Of a DNA stretch of 64,000 nucleotides, positions 40,106 to 51,498 are shown in pieces (the stretch's first letter is position 1; each line of letters opens with the position of its first letter). The translations under genes were made by a program, and so were the position numbers. The DNA comes from Phytophthora hibernalis. Lineage: Eukaryota; Oomycota; Peronosporomycetes; Peronosporales; Peronosporaceae. The notes under the pieces were generated by a model. It was not told the origin of the DNA. It worked only from the letters and a program-made list of their open reading frames with translations, and did no database searches. The stretch lies in assembly GCA_012656075.1 (NCBI GenBank), contig JAAKBF010000208.1, forward strand, positions 428,178 through 492,177, given 5' to 3'.

Positions 40106-41143
40106 GGTTTGACGCCGTCTCATTTGCATATTGTTGTCTTTGCCAGAGAAAACGCGTTTGCAAACACATCCGAGAAGCCTAGCAGCACCATGAACAACTT
40201 CCCGTTCACACCGGGTACAACCTGAGCAGTTAATGGTGAATGCGCAAGTATTACTTGCGCAGTATGTCCTGAGAATCGTAACCTTGACGCCCTTCCAAAT
40301 CTACATCTTACCTACTCGCTCACCTTCGTGGGCCAAAGCGACTGCGCGAATCGTTTAACGAAGATAGCGCACTGTCGCCCAACTACATTCGGAACACCAC
40401 CATACACAAGATACACAACTATTTTGTGTGACCGTAGTCACAATCGGTGACATTTGGACTCAAGCGACATTGGGTGCCTTTCAAAAAAACCATTAAACCG
40501 TTTTATGCCTAGGGAAAAGGGAGATAAACCGGTCATAAAACTCGTGATTAGAAATAATTTCTTTGGTGAGACCAAACATCGCTCCCGCAATGCGGTTAGT
40601 GATGCCCAGCCTGTGATGAGCGTGCGCTCTCCGGGTTCGCCTGCTATTCGGTAAGGTGTGCATACGTGCACGGACTAGTTATCTGGTCGCCCACGCTGCA
40701 GTTATATCCATAGGGTGCGCGTCGGACTTTGCACTAAGCGCTGTCTTGCCCAGAAGAAGATAACTACGAGGCGGATGGCTCTAAGGACGATCCTCCTTTG
40801 AAAAGAAGAAAGACGAAGTCAGCCTCGCCCACCGGTGGATTGCCGCTGTCATGGCTTCGGTCGGGGCGGACTTTCACTCACCCACTGGTCTTAGAGGCTG
40901 CCACGATGCAAGTCAACTCTCTGGCCTTGTTTCAGCTGGCACCGATCGACCAGAACCAAGCAGTCAAGCGCTGAGTCTCCACTTTATCTGCGCATATCGG
41001 TTCGACTACGCCGTCCTCGCCCGAAACAAGCACCACGCTTACTGAACCGTCCGGGTCTCTTCTAACAACGGCGTCTAAGTCGTCTACCGTGGCGCCATGG
41101 ACTCCTCAACGCCCGAAACGACCGGCCATTCACCCGGACCTAA

Positions 41144-41992
41144 GTGATCGAGATATTTCCGACAGGTACGCCGAAGCATTCGAGTCCGATGGATACGACT
41201 CGGAGGCCTTGGCGCAGATTGAGTCTTCCTCGCCTAAAGCCGATAGACGCAGCATCTTCCCAGGCAAGCTCTCCCGGTTTCGTCCTCATTGGGGATACGG
41301 CGCTCCATTCTGCACACGACGAGTGGATCAAAGACTCGTGGCCTGTTGGGGTGGAGCTGATCGTAAAGCAATACAACCCGAGGAAATGGAGATTCCCTCG
41401 TGTGGTCGCTGGGGTACGCGGTGGGGTGGGGTGCGGGTGTGTCACTCGCTGCAACGCCTTCTCCTGTTTAAATACCAAGCAAGGACGGCTTTGTACGGGC
41501 CACAACTGTGCATTTGTCGGTGCATGCGGCAATTCACTACATGAGAGTCCAGATCTCGCCACCTGCCGCAACACACGTACGGACATGTGAGGCCTTGTAG
41601 CCGCTGCGGCCATCCCTTCCGGTGAGGTGCTGGGCCAGTACGTAGGTCACGTTCAACTCTTCGGCCCGCCTTGTAAAAATGCGCCGGTCAACGACGGTTT
41701 CCGAATGCACCTGAAGACCCGAATGACCGGGAACAAGTACATGGGAATCGACGCCATGCATGAGGGCGGTTTGCTGAGGCTGACGAACCACTCATGCAAG
41801 CCCGCTGCACGCTTTCACGAGGTCCAGACGGGCAGCTAGCTGACTGTGGTTGCCGTCACCGTTCGAGATGTATTTCCAGGCGAGGAGGTGACCGTTTCGT
41901 ACGACAACACGTTGTGGTTTGTCTGCCGGTGTGGCTGGTGGGGTTACCAGCACCGTCATTTGCAGCCCCTACCAGTCGTCGGACCGTGTTGA
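41144..41992 (+). pseudogene. SET-domain lysine methyltransferase relic
   Basis: One frame reads a pre-SET/AWS Cys cluster (CGCVTRCNAFSCLNTK, CTGHNCAFVGACGN), SET motifs (GLVAAAAIPSGEVLGQYV, LLRLTNHSCKP, GEEVTVSYD) and a start of post-SET (CRCG). The frame never shifts but has two nonsense codons, TGA at 41588-41590 and TAG at 41837-41839, so it is a true pseudogene or carries two base errors. SET proteins methylate histone or other lysines. The Tyr of the second catalytic motif is visible (SYD). It lies among transposon debris. Confidence 0.75.
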
Positions 41993-42394
41993 TTCTTCTG
42001 TTGGGGACTTGACGCTTGGAGCGCTAAGAAGACATCTGACTGTGTTGCTGTTGTTGTCATATTTTCTTGTATTTTCAAAACAAAAAACTGTTTCTCTTTT
42101 TTACAGACTCGTATTATGTTCAGCATACCATACGTAACACTAGTCTTTTCCCCCTTCCGATCGACATACTTAATACTAGATGTTTGCCCTCTTCGGATTG
42201 CCTTATGAAAGGCTTTTTCATTCGAGATTCCGCTCCTCTATAGCAAGCCCGCCTGAATTATACATTCAGTGGCGGCGATGGCCCCAGTGAGTATATTACG
42301 AAGATCTCTTGACTTTCTCACACGTGCTGAATACTGTTGCCTTTGTATTGTAGCGAGGACGCCAAGCCGGATACCACAACTACAGTCTGGATGA

Positions 42395-42640
42395 GCAGTT
42401 CTCATCTCCGCGCTCGCCGACAAGTTTAAGCCACTTGGGCGCAACATGTGGGAGCATGTTGCGCTTGAGTACAACTCGCGGCGGGAAAGAAGCTGGTTAG
42501 CACGAGCCTTCGAGGCTTTTCGGCGCAAGTTCCGCAACTCATATGGTCATGCGAAGCCGACGGGTATCAATGGCGAGATTCCGCCGAAACGGCGTCCCAT
42601 CGAACTTTGTGGTGTTGTGATTCACAGAAAACGTCTTTAG
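42395..42640 (+). pseudogene. SANT/Myb-like transposon DNA-binding fragment
   Basis: Open from 42395 to a stop at 42640: LISALADKFKPLGRNMWEHV, ALEYNSR, FRRKFRNSYGHAKPTG. The Trp and the RRKF..YGxxKPTG block recall SANT-like domains common in repetitive Phytophthora ORFs. Only this ~80-residue domain remains. 41993-42394 holds nothing else recognisable. Confidence 0.45.
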
Positions 42641-42754
42641 TTCGGCTTCAACGCAACAGCAAAACAATTCGCCGAGTCAGGTCGGCGATGTTGGCCTTGC
42701 GCAGGGTTCCTGTCGGTTCCCTTTGCGGTTCGCCCCAGCCGGGGTTCAGTTGAG

Positions 42755-43645
42755 TGTTGTTCCCAACAAGTACCAAGCTCCAACCTCTCCAGAGACTCGC
42801 CTGAGCGGGGCAGTCTCCGTGCTAAACCTTGTGCCCTATGGACGGCACCACGCGAGCGCTTTTACAGGTCACCAGGCGCCGATTATGCCCAGATAGGAGG
42901 TTACGGTGTCCCGGGCTGTGCAGACCCACAGGCTCGTCGAATCGACGAGACTTGTCTTCGCTTGGTAGCGAGAAGTGCCCATCCCGGGCCGACCTTGATC
43001 TCTTGGCGCTACCAGACGGCTCCCCTACAAGCTATGCCTCTCGGGGAACGACGGCAGACATAATCCAGCCCACGCAGGGACTTACCGGAAAAGCGTACGC
43101 TGTTCTTGGACTTAGAAGATTCTGCTCTGATTGTTATCTCTATGTCTTTGAAGAGCCCCTTCGGGCTCTTCCCTATGGTCTTCTATCTGTCCTTTACAAT
43201 TATCTAATGAAATAGAGTCGTTACAGATCTCCCGCGACTCTTCGCTCAGCTCCGTCCTTGGTGTCGAGCTGTTTACCTACCTCTCGGCGACTCTTCGCCT
43301 AGATCCTGATTTATCCCTCCAGTTGGTATATCTCCCTCGTGGCATTTTCTCGCCAAGTCGACTTTCGCCGAGTCCAACTTTCGCCGAGTCCAACTTTCGT
43401 CGAGCCGATTATCGCTGAGTCCGTCCATCGCTGAGTCCGTCCTTCGCTTAGTCCAGCTAAATGCGACCCCCGTTTAAATCCGTTCCCTGTTGAGTGCGAT
43501 GTATCCACTTGGCGATGTATCCACTTGGCGGTGTACCCACTTGGTGGTGTACCCTCTTGATCCGCTTGAGTGCGATGTACCCACTGGTCTAGCTTAGGCA
43601 TCCCTAGTGTAGGGTTACCCAAAATATGGATTTTCCTACACCACA
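42755..43645 (-). repeat. Probable LTR of a further retroelement, truncating gypsy B1
   Basis: Minus strand begins TGTGGTGTAGGAAAATCC and ends GGGAACAACA, 891 bp, an LTR-like TG...CA unit unrelated to the A and B LTRs. Gypsy B1 coding homology stops just outside it (about 43690). No target duplication visible, so it may be one end of an element otherwise lost. Contains tandem GCCGAGTC and CACTTGGCG repeats at about 43370-43560. Confidence 0.45.
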
Positions 43646-43689
43646 ACTGCCCCGGGCGTGATACGAGCCAGGCTCGTGACGGGTCGACA

Positions 43690-46474
43690 TGGTTTGCATT
43701 TGGTGCTCTGACGCTTGCCTCGGTCGTTGGTAGCTCGCTTTCTGCTTCTTTCTGAGTCTCTGAGGCTACCTCATCTGCTTCGTCTCGTCTTGTTACGTCG
43801 TCCTCACCGCACACCGATGGTTCACTTGCTAACCGGACACGCTTTTTCTTTGCTCTCGCTCGTCGACGGGTCGTTTTGGTTATGTAATCCGGGACACCCC
43901 TCACAAAATCGAAAAACGATTTGTTACGGGGTGTTTGGCAGGCCACACGAGTCCGGGGTAAGTTGATCGATGCTCTCTCGTTGGTGGCCGATTCGCCGAG
44001 TGTTGGCGTGTCGATCTCCGGCGAAGGATCGTAGTTGACTTCGTCGATTCGATTGAGCTCGACTAACTCCGTTTTCCTGGTCTCGGTTGAAACCACGCTT
44101 GACTGTTTGCTGTTGAGACCTTCTGTAGCTAACGAGTCTGCAGCCGCATTGAACTCTCGGATCACGTGGAGATATTTCACCCAGCGAAGCTTGGCTGTGA
44201 GTTCTCGGTGGTGGTTGAGTTGGGCCATCAGAGTTTCCTTCCGCAGGCCATCACCCCTAGGACTGCTGGATTGCGAGTCTCGAGTATCCCACCACAATTA
44301 AATCCTCGGTGCCGTGCTCCAGCGCGGTCAAGACACCATTGCTCATACCTGCGTACTCAGCGAGGTTTACTGTGGTGGTCTCGAGGTAACCACTCGCAGC
44401 CGTCACTACCGTCCATTCTGGTAATTTCCATAATATCGAGGAGCAACTACCATACCCGCCATTCTTCTCCGTCTTGGCTGAGCCGTCAAAAGACATCACC
44501 ACGCCATTGTAATTCCTTGGTAGGCATGCGTATAGAAAGTGTGGATCCATTTGGGCAATCGGCGATCCTCGTGACGGGTGGTGTCACCAGGGCTAACAAG
44601 TCTTTGAGGTCAACAAATCTAGTAAGCCCAGCTTGCAGTAGCTGAGCAAACGCACAATCGCGCTCCTTGACTCGGTAGACCTTCAGGTGCCACGGGGACA
44701 ACATCACTGCGAAGTGGGTCGTACGACCGAACACTGTCTTCGACTTATGTACCCACTCCAGTGTCGAGAACCGAGTGTAGACGTGGAGAGTTCGTTCGAC
44801 CAGCTGAATGTAGCACACTTTCAACAGTAGCAGCAACGCTAACACCTCCTTCTCGGCCGGGTGGTAATTCATCTCGGCGTCTTTCAGGACGCGGCCGCAG
44901 AACCGCACGGGGTGTAACTTGTCGTCATGATACTGCATCAGAGTGGAACTCAGAGCCCACTCATTAGCAAATAGCGTCACGTGCACCTCTTTGGATCGGT
45001 CAAAGTGTCGTAGTATCGGTGCGTCTGCAACCTTCTGTTGTCGCACTGCGAAGCTTCGGTGAGCTGCGGATGAGTTTCCTGCCGGTGTGAAATCCTCATC
45101 CTTGAGTTGGTACAGGGTGGCCCCGTAGACTGCAAAGTCTTGGATGAATCTGCTGTAATAGTTCAACGCACCGAGGAATGACTGCATTCCTTTCTTCGAT
45201 GACGGGAACGGCAGCTCCGTCATAATCTTCAACTTCTTCGGATCGGCCCGAATCCCGTCGGCCGACACTTCATGCGACAAAAATCCACTCGGCCTTGTAC
45301 AAAAATACTCTTCGTGAAACTCAAACCGTTGGAGCAGGCAGTCTAGGGTGGCGAGACAAGAGTCAAACGTCTCGGAGCCGAAACAAATATCTTCCACGAA
45401 CGACCGCCGATCGAACACTGGCACCAACGAGGATTCATCTGCTTCCCTGTGGAGAACATATCCGCTACAGGGCTGTTCACCAGTTGGGTTTCACCGCGTC
45501 GAGCGTCACCGAGGATTCGCGGTCAGCCTCAAACTTGGTCGGAAAAGCTGTCGAAACCTCGGACAGTTGTGCAGAACCGTCGGTCACCCCTGTTCTTACA
45601 GCTTCAGCGGCTGCCTCAGCGGACCGCATCCACTCAGAGAACTGGTTCCAACCGCCCTTGGGCTGAACGAACCTCCATAGAGCATTGTCTATCAGTCGTT
45701 GGTATATCATCGATGCGTTCTTCAGGCCAAACGGCATACGCAGCCACTCGAAGTGGCCGAGTGCACACTCGAAGGCCGAGATTTTCCGAGCTCTCATCGT
45801 CATCATTATTGCCCAAAATCCGCTAGCTGCATCTAAAGAGCAGAACCACAGGTAGTCTTCTAGGTCCGTTAACAAATCGTCGACCAGCGGCATGGCATAC
45901 TCCATGATCGCGGTGATCGCATTCACCATCTTGTAATCAATGCACAGGCGAATATCAACGCCGTTCTACTTCAGCACGATCACAAATCAGGGATGCCCAA
46001 GGGCTGTCCGAGAACGCCACCAACCGAGCTTTCAACAAGTCTTTCAATAACTCGTATAACTTCTTCAGGTGTTTCAGCGGTGTACGCCGAGCCCTCTGTT
46101 TGATCGGGGGGTGCCCTTGAACATCGATATCGCATACCACGCCATAGGCTGACGGTGGCAGAGCGTTTCTGCTCGGAAATCATGATCTGTTCATGCTTCT
46201 GTAATACGTTGATCAATGCTCGTTGTTGCTCGGACGTGGTCTTCGGCTTCGCTACGTTGGGTCCTGTGTAATCCAAAACCGTCTCCGAAGCTTCGGTCAG
46301 GTCAGGGAGGAATGCCAACTCATGTGCGTAATCGGTCAACTCGATTTCGTTTGCCACATGCTCGGCCACACCACCGAGAGCATCGTCAATGTCGACAGCG
46401 ACGCCAGCGGAAACGCCAGTCGTAAGCGCTACAAACACCGACTCCAGACGTGCCTCCGAATCTTCGGTGACCAC
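43690..46474 (-). pseudogene. Gypsy B1 reverse transcriptase and RNase H
   Basis: RT blocks WFCSLDAASGFWAI, FEWLRMPFGLKNASM (about 45740) and SFVEDICFGSETF in place of the usual YxDD core; RNase H-type blocks FVCRPS-like LHPVRFCGRVLKDAEMNYHP and a second RNase H-like MSFDGSAKTEKNGGYGSCSS. The catalytic loop reads VEDI rather than VDDI/LDD. Frames 46474-45980, 45929-45477, 45427-44486, 44550-44257 and 44297-43311 overlap with shifts. Confidence 0.7.
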
Positions 46475-46497
46475 ATATTCCGGTGCCCCACCGGTAA

Positions 46498-47766
46498 TTA
46501 CCTCGCCGTCACCCTGTCCGAGGATTCGGACGTGGTTGAATCCTCACATTCCTCGGTTTCAATGTCCATAGCCATCATGTCCGACGTTACCAGAGTAACG
46601 GTTACTGTCGAGTGGTCGCACTCACTCGGCTGTGCATGACACGCTTCACCGCTCTGTAGACGATCCACCCGATGCCCATCTTGGTGCGCTTTCGGTCGGG
46701 AAAGAATCTTCCGAGGCGTCGTATATTCCCGCCGCTCGACTGCTGCTGGTTGACTGGCTAACCACTGCTCGTACAGTTTGCTTTCACGCTTCAGTAATGT
46801 GTCATCCCGATACTCAGCGTACGCCAACACTTGCCATTCGTCGTACTTCGCCGATCGTAGCCACGCCCTTGCGGGAGATCGCCATGCGGTACCTATAATA
46901 CCACCGATTCGTGGATTGTACAGTGAGCAATTCTCGGTGACACATTAGTCAGACGGATAATCGCTGGTTGTCCCCGCTGAAACCTCGTCACTGTCGGCAC
47001 GAGATTCCCAATCCGGCGAGCCGACACCTCGTGGGTATTCAGAGGGGCGTCGTCGAGGTAGTTTGAACTCGTGCCACTCCCGTCCGGCGACTGACGAATC
47101 CTCGGTCGGGCCACCGGCCACTTGTAGACCGTAAACCGGAGCATCATCCTCGTTCTGGAATTTCACCAGGGGGACCATAACTTCATCCGGTAACCGGGCC
47201 GTACCATGGAACAGGTCTAACCGCACTCCAGCTGGGATCATGAAGTCCGTGCCGAGGACTACATCGACTCCTGCGCTATGATCCATAATCCACAACTCGA
47301 ATTCATATACTCGCTCCCACCCGAGGGTGATCTTAACAAGTGCTCGGCGACGTGTCTCCATCACTCCTGGGTTGATTCCTCTCACTTCCAGACTACGCCC
47401 GTGGTCTGATACTTCCCGCACGCGTAGTTTCTTTGCATAGGCAGCCGAAGTCACGCTCACATTCGCTCCAGTGTCGAGCAGAATCCTCGTTCGTGCGTCA
47501 TCCACTGCCCCGTTTACCATGGCACGCAATCGCTTCTTCTTATCGCAGTGCTGGGACGACCACCACCCCATCCTCTCATCAGATAACAACTTGATTGCCT
47601 GGCCGAGGCTTCGGGGCTCACGCTTGGTCACCGTCATACTCGCGATTGAAGCCTCGGTAACCGTACCAGCAGCTTCCTTCGCACATTCCTCATTCATTTT
47701 ACTCTCACCGAGGTTTGCGCCTCTCTCTTCTCCATTTTCCGTCGATTTCACATAATCCATATTCAA
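46498..47766 (-). pseudogene. Gypsy B1 aspartic protease and linker
   Basis: Intact protease frame 47766-46945: TRILLDTGANVSVTSAAYAK with the active-site DTG, then GVDVVLGTDFMIPAGVRLDL. A Thr/Ser/Glu-rich linker (46830-46498) leads to RT. The matching B2 region is at 53790-54952. Confidence 0.75.
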
Positions 47767-47902
47767 GTCATCAGGCCGTCCGTGAACGCAAACTAATAGT
47801 CTGCGTCCAGCGCAGGTTCGGCTAACTGTGGCAGCCCGATTGGGACCAACCCAGTTTCAGTTGGAGGGCTGCCTAGTTTAAATGACTCCCGTAGACCAAT
47901 TC

Positions 47903-50036
47903 TTAAAGTTCTGGCGAGGGGTCTTTCTTCTCCACCTTCGCCTTCAGAAGAGACGCTAGATCGTTGAATGCTTCGCATCTTCCCGCATCGTGGACTTGCT
48001 TACATCTTGCACCTCTTGTAACAATAGTGTGCAGAGTGTGTGAGTCCACCACAGGCGGCACACGGGCCATATTGCCGGTGACCATCACGTCCGCCGAGGC
48101 CTCGGTTGTCTCGGTCGTGCGGGTATTGGTTATTCCCAACCCTCGGTTGGCAGTTATCAGCTCGAGCAAACGTTCCATCGGAGGCGTGACGACGCTCCGA
48201 ATCATTCGCGGCAGCAACATGACCGTGATGTTCGTCCGACGCGTATTCGTCGTCCAAGCTCCTGTCCGAGACTCGGTCGCCCCTGCTAGGGTAGTACTCC
48301 GGGTCGTAACCCTCCGTATCATCATAACCCCCACTCGACGTCTCTGCAGGTTCTCCTCGCGGGTCGACCGAGCCGTCCACCTTCAACGCAGCGACCATAT
48401 CTGTCAGTACTTCAGCTAGAGTAACCCTCGGTCGGTATGGACGATCATCTCGACGTCGGTTGTCATCTAGGTAACGGTCATCTCGACGACGCCCATCATC
48501 TCGGTCACGCCGGTAGGAGTTCCGCGAATCCACGGAACGTCCATCGTCACGGCGACGACTATCATCCTGGCCCTTGGGGCGTCGCACCGAGGACTCGCGT
48601 CCTTTCTTCCGCTCACGGCGTCGGAGGATGTCATTTATCATATCTTCCAGGTCGTGAATATTGTTGACCCGCACGAGGTACATACGCTCTTCCAAAGCTC
48701 CGTCTTTGCACGTATCGAGAAAGTGTTCAACATGATCCTTGGCCTCACGACCGCCGTGCTCAAATTGCACCCCGGCGTTCCTGGCATAGTCATTCAGCCG
48801 GTTCAGATAGTCGCAAACGTGCTCCTTCTCTTCACGCCTCGCCGAGTAGTACCGTTCTTTCGCCGATTCGTTAAATCGGGAACAGTAGTACTTGATGAAC
48901 GCATCACTCAACAATTTCCATGTTCGTCTCTTCTTCTGCGGGAGTTGTCGGTACCAATGCAGGGCGCCATCTTGGAGGCTCAGCTCGAACGCCATACACC
49001 ATTCATTCGGTGGCGTATGTGTTCCCTCCATCTCATAGATGAAGGCTCGGAGCCACTGCATCGACTTCTCGCTCTTGTCTCAGAGGTCGAGATAGGGATT
49101 GATGTTCCCCAACGGGAGGTGCGCGGCGATCTCAAGCCTCGGTGTGGAACTCTCGTTCTCCATCGAGCTGAGCTCACGGATTTGGCGTGCCCATTCTCCA
49201 GTCACGTCACCCCTTGGTCTTCGACGTCGAACGAATCATCGTCCGAGGAGTCATCGTGCGTATCGAAGCGTCGGTTCGTCGCCCGACCTATACTTTGGCC
49301 CGCCGTCGGAGCGGTCCGTGTATTCTCAAAACCTTTCGCCAGCCGCTCGGTACGGTCCGCTGACCAAGGCGTTACCATGTGCGAATCTTGAAAATACGTC
49401 GCAGCGGTCCCCTTCGCCGAGAACACACCCATCCCGACTGTCCTCTTGGGCTGTCGCCCGGGAGTTGTCGGTAGCGGGATTCTTGATGAATCCAGCCCAG
49501 ATTCTATTGAGACGACCAATTCAGCCCCGAGTTCCATCCATACAGCTTGTCGAATTGATTTTGGCGCAAAGGCCCGCATCCACTTGCTCTTCGTCATCAT
49601 CACCTCCATGCATCTTCCCAGAACCTTGTTGGCAGTCGGAGTGTCCCCATTAACTGGAGGCCGACTACCGGTCGACCGAGAACTCGCGTCCTCGGTCATC
49701 GTCAGAGATCGGAGATCGCCGAGTCCATCTTCGTTGTCCTCATGAGCTGGTTCAGGACCAGCCACTTCGTCCAACTCCTCGGTGATGTTTCGCGCGAGCG
49801 ACCTCACCCCTCTGCTACGTCCTGCTGAGGCAGTAGCGGCTTCCGAAACCTCGGGGATCATCTTCCTTGGCTTCAGAGTAGTCCATCCGCTCGTCAAAGC
49901 TGTCCGAGCGTTCGTTGATCGGCTCCAAAGTGCTAGGAGTCGTCGACGTTGGACAGGATCGCACAGAAGCCTCGGTGCCTCCTCCGCTCGACTTCATGGG
50001 CGTTGCTGGTACCGCTGACTTCGCTCCTTTCGCCAT
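47903..50036 (-). pseudogene. Gypsy B1 gag
   Basis: Starts MAKGAKSAVPATPMKSSGGG (50036). Capsid block MQWLRAFIYEMEGTHTPPNE ... GALHWYRQLPQKKRRTWKLL is one 353-codon frame (49061-48000), with an Arg/Asp-rich stretch and the zinc knuckle CAACGGLTHSAHYC. Three frames in total; the B2 copy at 51499-53600 is almost identical. Confidence 0.75.
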
Positions 50037-50118
50037 TTTTCTCTTCTTCTTTCTTCTTTCGAATGCTCGTTAGGAAGGAACCTATATACAACCAAGACAC
50101 ACAGAAAGTCACTCCCAA

Positions 50119-50136
50119 TCCCGGGTCGCGGCACTA
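50119..50136 (-). other. Gypsy B1 primer-binding site
   Basis: TAGTGCCGCGACCCGGGA on the minus strand, 2 bp from the LTR end, complementary to a tRNA 3' end with a TCCCGGGTCGCGGCAC arm (one mismatch in the CCA complement). Equivalent site in B2 at 51395-51411. Confidence 0.7.
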
Positions 50137-50138
50137 GT

Positions 50139-51014
50139 TGTCGTGTAGGATCACGCAGAAATTCTCACTACCGAATGGTATGAATCCACCAACAACACTC
50201 GCTTCCCTTGTCAGGTCAACGAGCGTTGGATCAAACGTGAAGACCAGGAACGATCCCTTACACCGGGTTGGCTGTAAACCCTCTGTACACCTAGGTTGTA
50301 TTAGGCCAACCAATAACCTGCACCACTAGCCACGAGCGAGGGCTAGGATGCAATATTGCGCTTTCGCGCGAACCCCCAGTTCCTCACAAGGAAGGGTACT
50401 GGCTGTCAAGCCTGATACGGGTAAAAACCTCGGCGGGTAGTAAAATATGTATGGAACACTCGGTTCCACTATAATATATGGCGAACGATGCTTCTCGTCG
50501 CTCCCAACACTCGGTCACTCTAATCTCTTGAACTGACCAGCAACAAACCCTCGGTTCAATGTACCTTAGGCTCGCTGATCAGCATCCCACAAGCCGAGCG
50601 TATCCAGACCCTAAGACAAGCTAGCTAGACTTACCGAAGACGGACTTAACCCTTGGTGACTTGGGGAAGACTGCTGATTTATTTTTGTTGATCTATGGAT
50701 CTGAGAGCCTCTGTAGTCAATCATATAGCTAGACATATACGTAAATACAAATATCCAGTGTGAACAGATCCCAGTATGTGATCCCGTACCCGCTCTATAA
50801 GCCCGAGGGTACGAAACTGAAATGGATACAAACGAGGGTTTAAACGCTCGGCCGGGGATTCATTATACCCGACCAAGGCCTCGGCCACTAAACTATCGTG
50901 GTCACTGTGGCGCGGGGATGTACCACGTCCCCCAATCAGAGCACGCTGGTCACTTTCCTTCAGCGAGGGCAACCTTGCCGACTGGCGACCGAGCGCTCAA
51001 AACCCAACACCATA
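50139..51014 (-). repeat. Gypsy B1 5' LTR, complete
   Basis: 876 bp, starting TGTCGTGTAGGATCACGC and ending CCAACACCATA on the plus strand. Matches 62999-63873 along the full length in the same orientation. Joined at 51014/51015 to an inverted, truncated LTR. Confidence 0.85.
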
Positions 51015-51392
51015 TGGGAGTGATTAGGAACGTCGTCTTCCATATATTATAGTGGAACCGAGTATTCCAGATATATTTTACTACCCACCTAGGTTTTACC
51101 TCGGCAAACCCGTATTAGGCTTGACAGCCGGTACCCTTCCTTGTGAGGAACTGCGGGGTTCGCGCGAAAGCGCATAATGCATCCTAGCCCTCGCTTGTGA
51201 CTAGTGGTGCAGGTTACTGAGTTGGCCTAATACAACCTAGGTGTACAGAGGGTTACAGCCAACCCGGTGTAAGGGATCGTTCCTGGTCTTCACGTTTGAT
51301 CCAACGCTCGTTGACCTGACAAGGGGAACGATCGTTGTTGGTGGTACTCATACCGCTCGGTAGTTAGATTTTCTGTGTATTCCTACACGCCA
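51015..51392 (+). repeat. Gypsy B2 5' LTR, 5'-truncated
   Basis: Inverted match to 50139-50490, ending CCTACACGCCA. Its first ~500 bp are missing at the junction with the B1 LTR. Confidence 0.8.
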
Positions 51393-51498
51393 ACTCGTGC
51401 TGCGACCCGGATTTGGTGTAGCCTTCTGTGTACCCTGGTTATATAGAGGTTCCTTCTCTAACGAGCATTCGATAGAAGAAAGAATAGAAGAAGAAAAA

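Larger units (their letters stand above)
43646..51014 (-). mobile_element. Gypsy B1, truncated after RNase H
   Basis: Minus-strand element with 5' LTR (50139-51014), primer-binding site, gag, protease, RT and RNase H; homology with B2 ends near 43690, so integrase, chromodomain and 3' LTR are absent. Its sequence from 43690 to 50138 is the inverted counterpart of 51393-57720 and nearly identical in gag and protease. Confidence 0.85.

Noticed and set aside
40851..41045. 64-codon plus ORF starting MASVGADFHSP
   Set aside because: No domain, no homologous repeat in the window and no frame continuity with the SET relic.
42829..43215. 128-codon plus ORF
   Set aside because: It lies within the LTR-like unit 42755-43645 and shows no domain.
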